A stretch of 51,760 nucleotides of DNA from an uncultured Schlesneria sp. (GTDB taxonomy: Bacteria; Planctomycetota; Planctomycetia; Planctomycetales; Planctomycetaceae): positions 1-51,760 of the forward strand of contig CAIULL010000262.1 in NCBI GenBank assembly GCA_903899985.1, given 5' to 3'. Under the pieces are notes generated by a model, which saw nothing but the letters and a program-made list of their open reading frames with translations, searched no databases and was not told where the DNA came from. Positions 32,278 through 41,980 of the stretch are shown piece after piece (the stretch's first letter is position 1; each line of letters begins with the position of its first letter). A program made the translations under genes and the position numbers.

Positions 32278-33747
32278 ATGGTGCGCACGAATTGTCGAGT
32301 GGATCGGGTGTTGTGGTGTGCCGTGACGGCTGCTGTTTTTGGCATGATCTCATTCAAAATCTGCGCCGCTGCCGATTTGCCACGGAACCCTAATATCATC
32401 TTTATTTTGACCGATGATCAGGGTTACGGCGACATTTCAGCGCATGGTAATCCTGTTTTGAAGACGCCGAATCTGGATCGACTTCATGACGAAGGGGTTC
32501 ACTTCACGGACTTTCATGTCAGCCCGACTTGTTCGCCCACGAGATCTGCCTTAATGACGGGGCGTCATGAATTTCGGAATGGGGTGACTCATACGATCAA
32601 CGAACGCGAGCGATTGACGCTGAGTGCCGTGACGATTGCTCAGGTTTTGAAATCCGCAGGCTATTCGACGGGGATCTTTGGAAAATGGCATCTCGGTGAT
32701 GAACCTGAGTATCAGCCGAATCGGCGCGGGTTCGATGAGGTCTTCATTCACGGAGCTGGGGGAATTGGCCAGTCGTATCCCGGAAGTTGTGGAGACGCTC
32801 CTGGAAACCGCTACGACAACCCGTTGATTCTTCACAACGGGACTTTTGAGAAGACTAACGGCTATTGCACGGATGTGTTCTTCTCGCAGGCCATCCGCTG
32901 GATCGAACAGACACAAGGTCGCCAGCCATTCTACGCCCATATCGCGACAAACACTCCGCACGCGCCGCTGGATGCTCGCCCTGAAGATAAAGCGCGCTAT
33001 GTTGGAAAAGTTAAAGATGACAATGTCGCCAAATTCTTCGGGATGATCGCCAATATCGACGACAATGTGGGAAGGCTGCTGGCAAAGCTCGAAGAGTGGA
33101 AAATCGAGCGGGACACGCTTGTAATTTTCATGAATGACAACGGAGGAACGGCTGGAACACAGGTTTTCAATGCCGGAATGCGAGGTCAGAAGGGGTCCCC
33201 CTGGATCGGCGGGACACGAGCCTCCTCATTCTGGAGATGGCCCGGGACGTTTAAGCCCGCAGAAGTCAAATCGCTCACGGCTCATATCGATTTCTTTCCC
33301 ACACTTGCCGAGATCGCCGGTGTGGCTTTGTCCGACGATCTGCAAAAACAAGTGGAAGGCCGCAGTCTTGTACCACTGCTGAAGAACCCACAGGCCGAAT
33401 GGTCATCGCGAATCCTGATCACACACGTCGGACGCTGGCCCAAAGGTGAGCAGCAGCAATACAAATTCGCGACTTGCAGTGTCCGGACGCCGCGCTGGCA
33501 TCTGGTGTGCGAAGGAAAAAAGCCGACTCGCACGAGCTTCGCGCAGGCCGAACTGTTTGACGTGGAGGCTGATCCTGGCGAACAAAAAAATGTGGCGGAC
33601 CAACATGCTGATGTCGTTAGCCAACTCAGTCAGGCATATGACCAGTGGTGGAACTCGATCCAGCCGCAGCTCGTCAACGAGGACGTTCCAATTCCGGCTG
33701 AAAACGCATTCAAACGGCTTTATCAATTACAGTTCGGAATCCAGTGA
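32278..33747 (+). CDS. Secreted sulfatase (arylsulfatase A-like)
   Basis: 489 residues. Signal peptide at about 1-32 (VLWCAVTAAVFGMISFKICAAA). The sulfatase core has IIFILTDDQGYGD (Ca-binding Asp46/Asp47), the formylglycine motif CSPTRSALMTGR with Cys85 (converted to the catalytic aldehyde by a formylglycine-generating enzyme), GKWHLG with Lys/His, NTPHAPL, and FMNDNGG. The C-terminal subdomain (LFDVEADPGEQKNVA) is complete. It removes sulfate esters from polysaccharides or aryl compounds; planctomycetes have large sets of these for marine or plant glycans. No cognate FGE or glycosidase is adjacent. First host gene to the right of the island. Confidence 0.92.
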   Translation: MVRTNCRVDRVLWCAVTAAVFGMISFKICAAADLPRNPNIIFILTDDQGYGDISAHGNPVLKTPNLDRLHDEGVHFTDFHVSPTCSPTRSALMTGRHEFRNGVTHTINERERLTLSAVTIAQVLKSAGYSTGIFGKWHLGDEPEYQPNRRGFDEVFIHGAGGIGQSYPGSCGDAPGNRYDNPLILHNGTFEKTNGYCTDVFFSQAIRWIEQTQGRQPFYAHIATNTPHAPLDARPEDKARYVGKVKDDNVAKFFGMIANIDDNVGRLLAKLEEWKIERDTLVIFMNDNGGTAGTQVFNAGMRGQKGSPWIGGTRASSFWRWPGTFKPAEVKSLTAHIDFFPTLAEIAGVALSDDLQKQVEGRSLVPLLKNPQAEWSSRILITHVGRWPKGEQQQYKFATCSVRTPRWHLVCEGKKPTRTSFAQAELFDVEADPGEQKNVADQHADVVSQLSQAYDQWWNSIQPQLVNEDVPIPAENAFKRLYQLQFGIQ

Positions 33748-33897
33748 ACGCCTCGCTGGGTAGGAATGTCAGCCCGTTTTCCACTCGATTTTGACCCTCG
33801 AATGACCATGCTTTTTCCCTTTATTCACTGACGATAGAATCACGCCACACATATCTGGCGGCAGTTTACATTTCGTGATTCTCGGGAGTCGTTCAAA

Positions 33898-34824
33898 ATG
33901 AAAAGCGTTGCGGCGAATACGGCGGGATACTTTGTCTGTCTGCTTGCTGGAACGGTTGCCTGGGCGCAAGCTGACTCGAATCGCAATGGTCCTGGAACGT
34001 CGAATGGACCCGCTCAGAATTCAAAGCAGTCAGATGAGGGAAATAACAAAACAGGTCAATCGACAAAGAAACCGGCGAAAGACAGCAAGGCAAAGCCAAC
34101 CAAATCGACCGGAAAAAACGGTGGTGGCAACATCGGACGACCGGATGAGGACCCTGGCAATCCCTCGGGAACCGGCGACGTATCAAGCAATGAGGACGGT
34201 AGCGGAGCAACGCGAGCTGCGGCTGCGCCGAATTGGTCGGCAAAGCATCTCCATCTGGCGCCACATGCGGCTCAAAGATTCGCACGTGACGGAGTAAGCC
34301 TTGAACCGCACGAAGGGCATCAATTGATCGAAGCGACCTTTCACCTCGAAGCAATCCGCGCCGACGCCAAGGCCGTCGAGAATTATTCGCGACTCCTGAA
34401 ATCAGCCAATCGAAAGGATCTGACGAGCCGTGCCAGGGCAGGTGCTCGCTTGCTTGAATTGAAAAACATCGTTTTGCGTGGGCCTGACGGCAAACGTTAC
34501 CGCGCGCTTTGGAACGTAGGGGATGGTGTCCGGACAACGATTGCCCGGTATGAAGTTGCACCAAACCACGAATCGTCGCAGCAAAGTTCGAGTGGAAGCG
34601 TCAACCCTGACGGTCCCTGGCTCGACGCCGAGCGATCGTTCATCACGCGAGTTGTCAGGCCAAATAACCAACCACCGATCACTGATTATAAAACAACCTT
34701 CACAGGGATTCTGAAGACTGATCAGGCATTACCCCTCACGTTTCTTTTCAGTGTTCCAGCCGCAGTAGACCTGAAGACGCTAATGCTAGTCGTTGATTCC
34801 GAGGTATTCTCGATTGAAGAATAG
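33898..34824 (+). CDS. Secreted protein with Ser/Lys/Gly-rich linker, unknown function
   Basis: 308 residues. Signal peptide at 1-25 (GYFVCLLAGTVAWAQA). Residues 26-110 are low-complexity, rich in Ser, Asn, Lys, Gly and Asp (QSTKKPAKDSKAKPTKSTGK), probably a flexible linker. Residues 115-308 are more ordered: AAAPNWSAKHLHLAPHAAQRF, HQLIEATFHLEAIRAD, and a C-terminal beta-rich part (YKTTFTGILKTDQALPLTFLF, LMLVVDSEVFSI). No known domain recognised. It follows the sulfatase by 150 bp on the same strand; co-function is not evident. Confidence 0.7.
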   Translation: MKSVAANTAGYFVCLLAGTVAWAQADSNRNGPGTSNGPAQNSKQSDEGNNKTGQSTKKPAKDSKAKPTKSTGKNGGGNIGRPDEDPGNPSGTGDVSSNEDGSGATRAAAAPNWSAKHLHLAPHAAQRFARDGVSLEPHEGHQLIEATFHLEAIRADAKAVENYSRLLKSANRKDLTSRARAGARLLELKNIVLRGPDGKRYRALWNVGDGVRTTIARYEVAPNHESSQQSSSGSVNPDGPWLDAERSFITRVVRPNNQPPITDYKTTFTGILKTDQALPLTFLFSVPAAVDLKTLMLVVDSEVFSIEE

Positions 34825-35291
34825 ATCGGATAATATTGCTGGGGAATTTTATAAAGATGAATGTCGGAGGCGGAGTTGTGTTGCCGCGAATCGACAATCG
34901 TGCGATGACGCAATTAACGTACCTTAATGAGTAAGCATCAAATTTCAATGTGATTCTGGTGGACACGATAAATCTGATTCGCGAGATCGAACTTCGCTTG
35001 CTGGACTTAAGCCAACGCACGAGGACGTTATGCATCACTGGTTGAAGTGATGCCGTCAAAAATAGACGGGCCCCGCGCCAATGTCGCGTCAGGAAATTGG
35101 TGGCGAATGGAATAGCCCGTGCCCGCTTGTAGAAGCGTGCACGGGCTGTCAGCCTGATATCACATGCGAACTTTGACCCGTTCTGATTCTGCCAATCCAC
35201 CCCAGTCGATGTGCACTTGACCAAAAACTCTCAGTCTCACGTTGTCGCTTTGAGAGGGAAAACAGACTTGTTGCAACGCCGTTCGCACTCA
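34825..35291. other. Intergenic stretch with a strong hairpin
   Basis: 467 bp. A minus-strand open frame (34748-35224) overlaps the previous gene's end and has no coding signature. The notable element is the composite hairpin at 35114-35147. Nothing else recognised. Confidence 0.4.
35114..35147. repeat. Composite inverted repeat (hairpin)
   Basis: Outer stem agcccgtgc/gcacgggct (9 bp) and inner stem cgctt/aagcg (5 bp) around loop gtag, single-base bulges between. Very stable as RNA on either strand, but no T-run follows, so it is not a standard terminator. Could be an RNA element or a palindromic repeat. Confidence 0.6.
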
Positions 35292-35860
35292 TCAAAATCG
35301 CCGAGAGCTATGGGACGACGGACCGTGCGACCACATTGATAGCACCGAGGTCGCATCGCGACCTCGGGAAAAGGCGATCGAGGAACCGCCTGCAGGGTAA
35401 AAGGGACTTGGAGAATCAAGAGTCAGAACCGGGTGGCTTCCGAGTGGGGTGTCCACAGCAACGTCAAAGAAAATCTCGCCCAGGATGTACGTTCCGGCGG
35501 AAACACTTTTGAATCGTCGGGTTATCGGGAATATCAGTGATGTCGGCGGTATTGACTCCACTCGGGTTGGAGAAAAAGAAATCGAAACTGGTTCCCGCGA
35601 ATACATAATTTGAAGTGGAATAATCAGCACCAGTGAACGAAATCCCTGACGAAAGGGCGGTCGTCACCGTAACGTTGAATGCACTCAGGTCGAGTGAAGT
35701 CGTGGTCAGTGTGGAGGTCACGGCATAACCTGAGCCACCCTGCATGACATTCTGGGAAATCGGAACGATTGACAGCTTGAGTGACCCCGCCATCGATGAG
35801 GCGGGGCCATGCAAGTGTCAAGCCGGTAAGGCAGACACAAACCAAATGCAGGTGAATCAT
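35292..35860 (-). pseudogene. Twice-frameshifted secreted protein gene
   Basis: Three minus-strand reading frames continue one another. Frame A (ATG 35860) gives a signal peptide MIHLHLVCVCLTGLTLAWP. Near 35805 sense passes to a second frame beginning SSMAGSLKLSIVPISQNVM and running through a beta-rich domain (TSTLTTTSLDLSAFNVTV, SNYVFAGTSFDFFF) to DIPDNPTIQK. Near 35510 it passes to a third frame, AGTYILGEIFFDVAVDTPLG, ending SPSPFYPAG. The composition and the strand pattern resemble planctomycete/cyanobacterial PEP-CTERM-type surface proteins, but the sorting tail is missing. A 10-bp stem hairpin (ccgaggtcgc/gcgacctcgg, 35345-35367) lies near the 3' end. Alternatively the frameshifts are sequencing errors; two in one gene make decay more likely. 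Confidence 0.65.
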
Positions 35861-35902
35861 GAGACCAAACGCATTTGGGCCAAAGTTAAGGATACAAAAA
35901 GA

Positions 35903-38900
35903 TTACAAAAGAGATTTACCTGATCGCGCGCGGACCAGATTGAAGTCATTCGTATCGATAATGCCGTTGCCGTCGATGTCCAGAAACGCTAAAGACACTG
36001 GAACGGTCAGCCCCAATGACGCATTCCGTGTCATCACGCCATCGGTGGAGTTCACTACGCCATCGTCATTGGCATCTCCCGGAAGGACGTCAAGCCTTCG
36101 CGTGAAGGTTGTGATACCGACGTTGCCGATCGTCACAGTCACTCGGTCACCCTGATTTATTGCCTGAGCCAGGATAATTGTATAGCTTGTCCCGCCACCA
36201 ACCAGCGTCACTGGGCCATAATTTGCGACCGTCCGTCCAGTGACAGAAACGTCCAACGGGGAAAGTGACTCCGCAGTGCTTAGAGTAATCGTGATCCGAT
36301 TGATCCCCAGCCAGGAGAAATCGGTTTTGCGACCGGCGGGTAGCAACCGCAGCCCATCTGCTTGCGTTACCAGTGGGCCAGAAGTCCCGACAGTGCCCCA
36401 CGAAACCGTCGTCTCGATAATCGTGGCAACAGCAGGTGTCACGATGCCGCTGGTGTTAAGATCGACCTCGGTCGCACCGCTGCTGACATTTGTGATATTA
36501 CCCGTGATGCTGCCAACCGTCGCGGAAGCGCTGATCCGCACTTGAATCGTGGTGGTGGCTAATGTGCCGTTAATCGGAGTCAATGTTTCGGAAGTCTGCC
36601 AAGTTGCTCCCCCGTCCTTCGAAAGTTCGACGCCTGTGGGTGCGGTGATCACGAAATTGTTCGTAAGGTTCGCGCCGCTGACCGTGTATGTCTGGACCGG
36701 ATTGGAAGCAGTTCCTGTTGTGGTCGTCCCCAGGCTGAGCGAAGTGTTACTCACGGAAATCGAAGGCAACGCGTTCACGTTTCCACTAACACTGATATCC
36801 AATTCCGTTGCACCGCTGCTGATATTCGTAATGTTACCGGTGATACTGCCGATCGTCGCTGATGCACTGATTCGAACTTGAATCGTCGTGATGGCGAGAG
36901 TCCCGTTTGTCGGAATTAAAGTTTCGGAAGTCTGCCAGGTTGCTCCCCCGTCCTTCGAAAGTTCGACGCCTGTGGGTGCGGTGATCACGACATTATTCGT
37001 GAGGTTGGTGCCGCTGACAGTGTATGTCTGGCCCGGATTGGAAGCAGTTCCTGTTGTGGTCGTCCCCAGGCTGAGCGAAGTGTTACTCACGGAAATTGAA
37101 GGCAACGCGTTCACGTTGCCACTGACACTGATATCCAATTCCGTTGCACCGCTGCTGATATTCGTAATGTTACCGGTGATACTGCCAACCTTTGCAGAAG
37201 CGCTGATCCGTACCTGAATCGTGGTGGAAGCCAACGTTCCGTTTGTCGGAGCTAAAGTTTCAGAAGTCTGCCAGGTTGCACCGCTGTCTTTCGAAAGTTC
37301 AACGCCCGCGGGAGCGGAGATGACGACATTGTTCGTGAGATGCGTGCCGCCAACGGTGTATGACTGGATCGAAGTGGATGCTGTCCCGGTCGTGGTTGTC
37401 CCCAGGTTGAGCGAGGTATTACTCACAGAAATCACGGGTGATACTGGCGTCGCCGAGACCTCGACCGAAGGGTCGCTGGAGCCATTCGTGTTGAGAGCGA
37501 CGACGAAGTAATAATAGGTCTTCCCGTTGACTGCTTTCGTGTCAACGAAGGTCGGGTCAGAGGTTGGGTTAATCGTGATCAACAGGCCGTTTTCGTATCC
37601 GGGAAGTGTGCCGCGGTAGACGTCATACCCGTCGGTTTCACCGTTCGAGGGGGTCCAGCTTAGCGCCACCTTGCCATTGGATGCTGTCGCGGTCAAACCT
37701 GTTGGGGGCGAAATTGAGGACGCTGATACCTCGCCTGATGCCGAGCTCGAGCCATAGCTGTTTACCGCCGAGACGACGTAGTAGTAGTTAGTGCCGTCGC
37801 TCACCGTGTTGTCGGTGAAAAACGTCCCAGTGACAGGACTGCTATTGATTGGCGTTGCAATCTCACCACCTGACGATGTCCCTCGGTAAATGTTGTAACC
37901 GGTGGCGCCTGCCGCCGCAGTCCAGTTGAGAGTAATCTGTTCAGAGCCGACACTCGCGGGAAATAGTGAGACAGCACGTGGCAAATTGGAGGAGCCATAC
38001 GCGATGGCAACCTGGTCCGCCGACAATGCGACGTTGTAGATGCGAACATCATCGACCGCGCCGGCAAGATACTCCGTAACGCCACTGGCGCCACCAATCA
38101 CCATATTGCCTGATCCGCTCGCGTCCTGAGCGGTCCCAGACGCCACGATCACGCCGTCAACATAAAGGGTACGCGTTCCGGCAGCACCGTCCTGTACGGC
38201 CGTCACCAGGTGCCAGACTCCGGCCGTCGCCGTTGCTGTGCTGATAATGTTGTTTGGGCCACCAAAAACCCATTGGTCCTGTGGATTGATCCAGATCCCG
38301 TACCAGGGATACGCGTCGCGGCTCTTTGTAACGATACCGGTCCAATAGGTCGGAAGACTGCTGAGATTGACCCAGACTGATTCCGTGAAACTCTGCGTCC
38401 TGCTGAATTCGAGGTCGCTGGTGTCGGGAATGCTGACGGACTGGTTGACTCCATTGAAGCTCAATGCGGAACCAGACTTGCCAGTCACATAGGCAGGGCC
38501 GTTGACGAGCGTGCCGTTGTCTGTTCCGATCGAATCGTTAGTTGTGTTGTTCAACGTGAAGCGATGAACCAGCCCCGAGACAATTCCATCGGATTGCGGA
38601 GTGCCGATCGCTTCGGCAGATGGTGAACTGCTGCCAAATCCATTAACAGCAATCACAACGTAATAGTACCTGGTTCCATTAACCAGTCCGGCGTCAGTGA
38701 ATGACGTACCGGTAACCAGGGAACTGTTGATTGCGACCGCCCCTTCCGCCCCGGGCGCGAGGCCACGGTAAACGTTGTACCCGACGGCTCCATTCGACGA
38801 ATCCCAGGTGAGCGTGTTCTGGCCGGCACTACCGTTGACGCTGATATTAGCCGGCGCTGGGGGGGCTGAATTGGAGAGCGTCCCGAAGACCTCGATCGAC

Positions 38901-41900
38901 GGAGAACTCTCTGACGGGATATTTGGACTAATCCCTGAATTACCGTTTACGGCGGTGACCGTGTAATAATAGGTGACACCAGAGCTTACGCTCGTATCCG
39001 TGAACGTCGTGTCGGTCAGGTTTTGTGCGTAGGGAATGGTGCCTTCGCTGCCAGGACTGGTAGCACGATAGACATTGTAACTGATGGCTCCGGCAGGGGC
39101 CGTCCAGGTCAGTGAGAGTGACGTCGCTCCGGCCGTGAATTTGGGGATTGAAGGAGGTGACGAGAGCGTATAGGTGTTTGTCCCGGAGAAATCATTGTTT
39201 CCAGAGCTGTTCACGGCTTCAATGTGATACTCGTAGAACGTCCCAGGGGTGACATTCGTATCCACCCAGGTAAAGGTGTTGGGTGGCGAAGTGTGAAGAG
39301 GAGGCAGAGTCGCATAATTTACGAAAGTCCCGTGATTCACGTCACGCAAGATCACGTAAGCGGTGGCAGAAGTTCCGGCGTTATCAGTCCAGCTCAAATC
39401 GACTTCGCTTGCGGTCACGTTGGTAACGGTCGCGTTACTGGGTTTGGGCGGAGCGACGGGAATTGAGACTGAAACAACATTAGAAGAACCGGAACTGCCC
39501 GCGTTGTTGAATGCCCGTAATCGGTAATAGTAGGTACCTGCCGGGGCCAGGCCAGATGCACTATCCGTGAATGAATTATTCCCGAAGGGAAGGGTCTGTG
39601 TGACAAGATTGTTCAAAAACGCAGGGTCGGTTGCCCGATCCAGATAGAATCCGCTTTGATTGGTCGAATTATTTGTCCAGCTAAGATTGATCGACGTGGC
39701 GTTGAGTGGGCTCGCGCCCAAGCCGCTTGGCGCGTTAGGTGGGACGTTACCGGCGTTCCCCGATGTCGTGGCCGTGGCGATGTTGGATTCGGCAGAGTTG
39801 CCGGACGGATTTACTCCATATATCCGGAACGAATAGGTCGTCGAGGGATTCAGGCCGCCGATTTCCAGGGCGTTGGAGCCACCAGGAGCAGTGGTGATCT
39901 GGTTGAAATTGGTTCCATCGGTAGACTCCTCGATAGCATAGCTGACCGCCAGGTTCGGCGAGGATGAGCTGTCCGTCCAGGTGAGATTAATCGAGGTATC
40001 CGAGGCTGCTGAAGCAGAAACCACAGGCGCGTTGGATACTGCTGTTGAAGGTGGGGTCAGGCCGTACACGACCAGGCCGGTCTGAGTTCCTACGAAAACC
40101 AGACCATTGGCAATGGTCGGTACTGCGAACTTGGTCACCGCGCCGACGCTGTCGCCACCATTGGCTTTCTGACCGCTATCCCACAACTCTGTCGCCAGCG
40201 AACTCGCACTGTACGCCCGGATGAGGTTCAGATTACGGTCCATGACCCAGACGATGCCGTTCTGTGTGCCGTTCGCAGATATCGTGGCCGAACCTGGAAT
40301 ATATCCCATTGTCGCATTGGTTTGTGATTTGACCGAAATTGTGCCGTTGCTGTTGATCGAATAGGCATAGGTCCAATCCGAGTAACCGCTCGACCAGTAC
40401 AGGGTCCCATTGAAGTAAGCTGGCGAACTGAACGAGCCACCAACTTGCACGGGAGGGGTGTTGTTGCCGCTGCCGTTAGGGATGGAATTGAGGACATTGT
40501 CATTGACAGGATCATACCCCCCCATATGGTCGCGATTGATGAGGTAAATCTTTCCTTCCTTACCTGAAGCGACGAGCAAATGAGGAACATTCGGAATGTT
40601 GCCGGCATTGTCTGGCAGGATCAGTGGAGCACCCGATCCAAGATCTCTGTCGCTGTTGTCGAGAGCAACCTGATTGTAGGGGATGAAGAAGTCTGCAACT
40701 TTGAACCCCCAGCCGTTCGTGTTCTGATTGCTCGGACTGGTTGTGGTGTCGGGAACCATCTTCACGACGGCTTCGTTATAGCCACCATCGCTGGGGAAGC
40801 CGGCGCTATTGAGCGTGAGGGAACCCGTACGGCCGGACCCATTACCCGTTTCGAAATAGAACGTACTACCGTCGGATTCAAACGTCAGGCCGCCACTCCC
40901 TTGCCAGATTCCTCCTTCACTCGTGTTCGGAGAAGAGTTGAACACACCCGAAAGCTGGAACCCGTTCGTGGCAAGATTCGAAACGTCCCAAGCCGCAATC
41001 CAGCCGTGATAGGGGCCGTTGTCACCATGCGATGCCCAATCGACATAAAGCTTCCCGTTAACAAGGTTGAGAGCCCCGCGTTGATTTTCAATTGCCGCGT
41101 TGAATGGGACAACCAGTTGACTCGTGTTGTTGTAGGTGTCAGCGGTCGATCCGGCGCCAGACCCGTAAACATAAATCGGCGTGTTGTTCGCGTAATTCGT
41201 ATAGTTGCCGGTTGTGTCTCCAATGGTGTAGGGGGTTACGGCATCGGTTCCATCCGAGAGATGGACGGCGTGTAGTCTCTGGACGTAATGGTACGTTGTC
41301 GTTCCGTTGGCCACGACGGCTTCCTTGGTCTTGACGACCAGGTACAAAAGGTTGGTTGTGGCATCAATCACAGGAGTGCCAGTGATGCCAATAACCGGCG
41401 TGATATCGGGGTTGGGAGTCAAGTCGTCGTAGGGGACCGCAACGATTGTGCTGGCACCGATGGTGTTATTGATGTCGGAGCCCGCCGTGTTGCCGGTCGC
41501 TGACACGTCGAGAAAACTACGTTTCCACAAGACTCCTCCACCGGCATTACTGGCATCGATCGCATACAAGCTGTCGTTTTCTGTGGCAACGAAGGCCACA
41601 TCATGCAGGCCTGACTGTCCAGCGGTCGTGTTTGGTCCATTCGTAATCGTCACCCCCGTATCGATCAGGGGCTGCGCATAAACCTGTCCATCGAGGCCTG
41701 TTGAGTAAAGCTTCCCGAACGAACCGACAGTGACATTGGTCGGACTAAGAATGGTTTCGTTCGGGTTTACCCCGGAACGCGTATTATCATCCTGGAACGT
41801 GAGAACGTTCACTGAAAGCAGCGTACGCGATTCGAGCTGCTCAAAAAGAGCCGAAGGCCGATTCAGAGGGGAACGACGATGCCGGTTCCGTCGCTGTGAT

Positions 41901-41980
41901 CGTGAGCTGGTGGTGCCCCCCAGAAGTTGTTTGAATTGCTTCCAGAAAAAACTGCCCATCGAGATTCGAATATCTTTCAT
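35903..41980 (-). CDS. Giant dockerin-containing PQQ/FN3/LamG surface protein
   Basis: 2025 residues. N-terminus (1-56) is basic and ends FEQLESRTLLS, an LEPR-XLL-like motif found at the start of large planctomycete surface proteins. About 57-640 resembles a quinoprotein-type beta-propeller (LYAIDASNAGGGVLWKRSF, repeated NGKLYVDW / GTLYWSSGY strands). Seven fibronectin-III domains follow (about 645-1120 and 1335-1515), interrupted by a LamG/concanavalin-like domain (1130-1330; TLNNTTNDSIGTDNGTLVNG, then LYVDGVIVASG). Three near-identical 112-residue modules (about 1515-1850) come next, then a region of unknown fold, and finally a dockerin-type pair of Ca2+ loops, DANDDGVVNSTDG and DIDGNGIIDTND. 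Expected to be secreted and to bind glycans or other surface proteins through the dockerin-like end. Sequence is uninterrupted. No cohesin gene is in the window. Confidence 0.85.
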   Translation of the reverse strand: MKDIRISMGSFFWKQFKQLLGGTTSSRSQRRNRHRRSPLNRPSALFEQLESRTLLSVNVLTFQDDNTRSGVNPNETILSPTNVTVGSFGKLYSTGLDGQVYAQPLIDTGVTITNGPNTTAGQSGLHDVAFVATENDSLYAIDASNAGGGVLWKRSFLDVSATGNTAGSDINNTIGASTIVAVPYDDLTPNPDITPVIGITGTPVIDATTNLLYLVVKTKEAVVANGTTTYHYVQRLHAVHLSDGTDAVTPYTIGDTTGNYTNYANNTPIYVYGSGAGSTADTYNNTSQLVVPFNAAIENQRGALNLVNGKLYVDWASHGDNGPYHGWIAAWDVSNLATNGFQLSGVFNSSPNTSEGGIWQGSGGLTFESDGSTFYFETGNGSGRTGSLTLNSAGFPSDGGYNEAVVKMVPDTTTSPSNQNTNGWGFKVADFFIPYNQVALDNSDRDLGSGAPLILPDNAGNIPNVPHLLVASGKEGKIYLINRDHMGGYDPVNDNVLNSIPNGSGNNTPPVQVGGSFSSPAYFNGTLYWSSGYSDWTYAYSINSNGTISVKSQTNATMGYIPGSATISANGTQNGIVWVMDRNLNLIRAYSASSLATELWDSGQKANGGDSVGAVTKFAVPTIANGLVFVGTQTGLVVYGLTPPSTAVSNAPVVSASAASDTSINLTWTDSSSSPNLAVSYAIEESTDGTNFNQITTAPGGSNALEIGGLNPSTTYSFRIYGVNPSGNSAESNIATATTSGNAGNVPPNAPSGLGASPLNATSINLSWTNNSTNQSGFYLDRATDPAFLNNLVTQTLPFGNNSFTDSASGLAPAGTYYYRLRAFNNAGSSGSSNVVSVSIPVAPPKPSNATVTNVTASEVDLSWTDNAGTSATAYVILRDVNHGTFVNYATLPPLHTSPPNTFTWVDTNVTPGTFYEYHIEAVNSSGNNDFSGTNTYTLSSPPSIPKFTAGATSLSLTWTAPAGAISYNVYRATSPGSEGTIPYAQNLTDTTFTDTSVSSGVTYYYTVTAVNGNSGISPNIPSESSPSIEVFGTLSNSAPPAPANISVNGSAGQNTLTWDSSNGAVGYNVYRGLAPGAEGAVAINSSLVTGTSFTDAGLVNGTRYYYVVIAVNGFGSSSPSAEAIGTPQSDGIVSGLVHRFTLNNTTNDSIGTDNGTLVNGPAYVTGKSGSALSFNGVNQSVSIPDTSDLEFSRTQSFTESVWVNLSSLPTYWTGIVTKSRDAYPWYGIWINPQDQWVFGGPNNIISTATATAGVWHLVTAVQDGAAGTRTLYVDGVIVASGTAQDASGSGNMVIGGASGVTEYLAGAVDDVRIYNVALSADQVAIAYGSSNLPRAVSLFPASVGSEQITLNWTAAAGATGYNIYRGTSSGGEIATPINSSPVTGTFFTDNTVSDGTNYYYVVSAVNSYGSSSASGEVSASSISPPTGLTATASNGKVALSWTPSNGETDGYDVYRGTLPGYENGLLITINPTSDPTFVDTKAVNGKTYYYFVVALNTNGSSDPSVEVSATPVSPVISVSNTSLNLGTTTTGTASTSIQSYTVGGTHLTNNVVISAPAGVELSKDSGATWQTSETLAPTNGTLASTTIQVRISASAKVGSITGNITNISSGATELDISVSGNVNALPSISVSNTSLSLGTTTTGTASNPGQTYTVSGTNLTNNVVITAPTGVELSKDGGATWQTSETLIPTNGTLAITTIQVRISASATIGSITGNITNISSGATELDISVSGNVNALPSISVSNTSLSLGTTTTGTASNPVQTYTVSGANLTNNFVITAPTGVELSKDGGATWQTSETLTPINGTLATTTIQVRISASATVGSITGNITNVSSGATEVDLNTSGIVTPAVATIIETTVSWGTVGTSGPLVTQADGLRLLPAGRKTDFSWLGINRITITLSTAESLSPLDVSVTGRTVANYGPVTLVGGGTSYTIILAQAINQGDRVTVTIGNVGITTFTRRLDVLPGDANDDGVVNSTDGVMTRNASLGLTVPVSLAFLDIDGNGIIDTNDFNLVRARSGKSLL
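36420..37430 (-). repeat. Three tandem 336-bp repeats within the giant gene
   Basis: The codons for SLGTTTTGTAS recur exactly 336 bp apart (tgttac at 36745, tgttac at 37081, tattac at 37417). Each unit encodes 112 residues of the type SVSNTSLSLGTTTTGTAS...ELSKDGGATWQTSETL. Units 1 and 2 are nearly identical at DNA level; the third differs more. Recent duplication or gene conversion is likely. Confidence 0.85.

Noticed and set aside
34748-35224. 158-codon minus-strand frame, basic and Arg/Ser-rich
   Set aside because: It overlaps the 3' end of a real gene, has random-looking composition and spans a strong hairpin.
36240-37511. Series of plus-strand frames with nearly identical translations
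   Set aside because: They are the antisense of the three tandem repeats in the giant gene; similarity comes from the repeat, not from selection.
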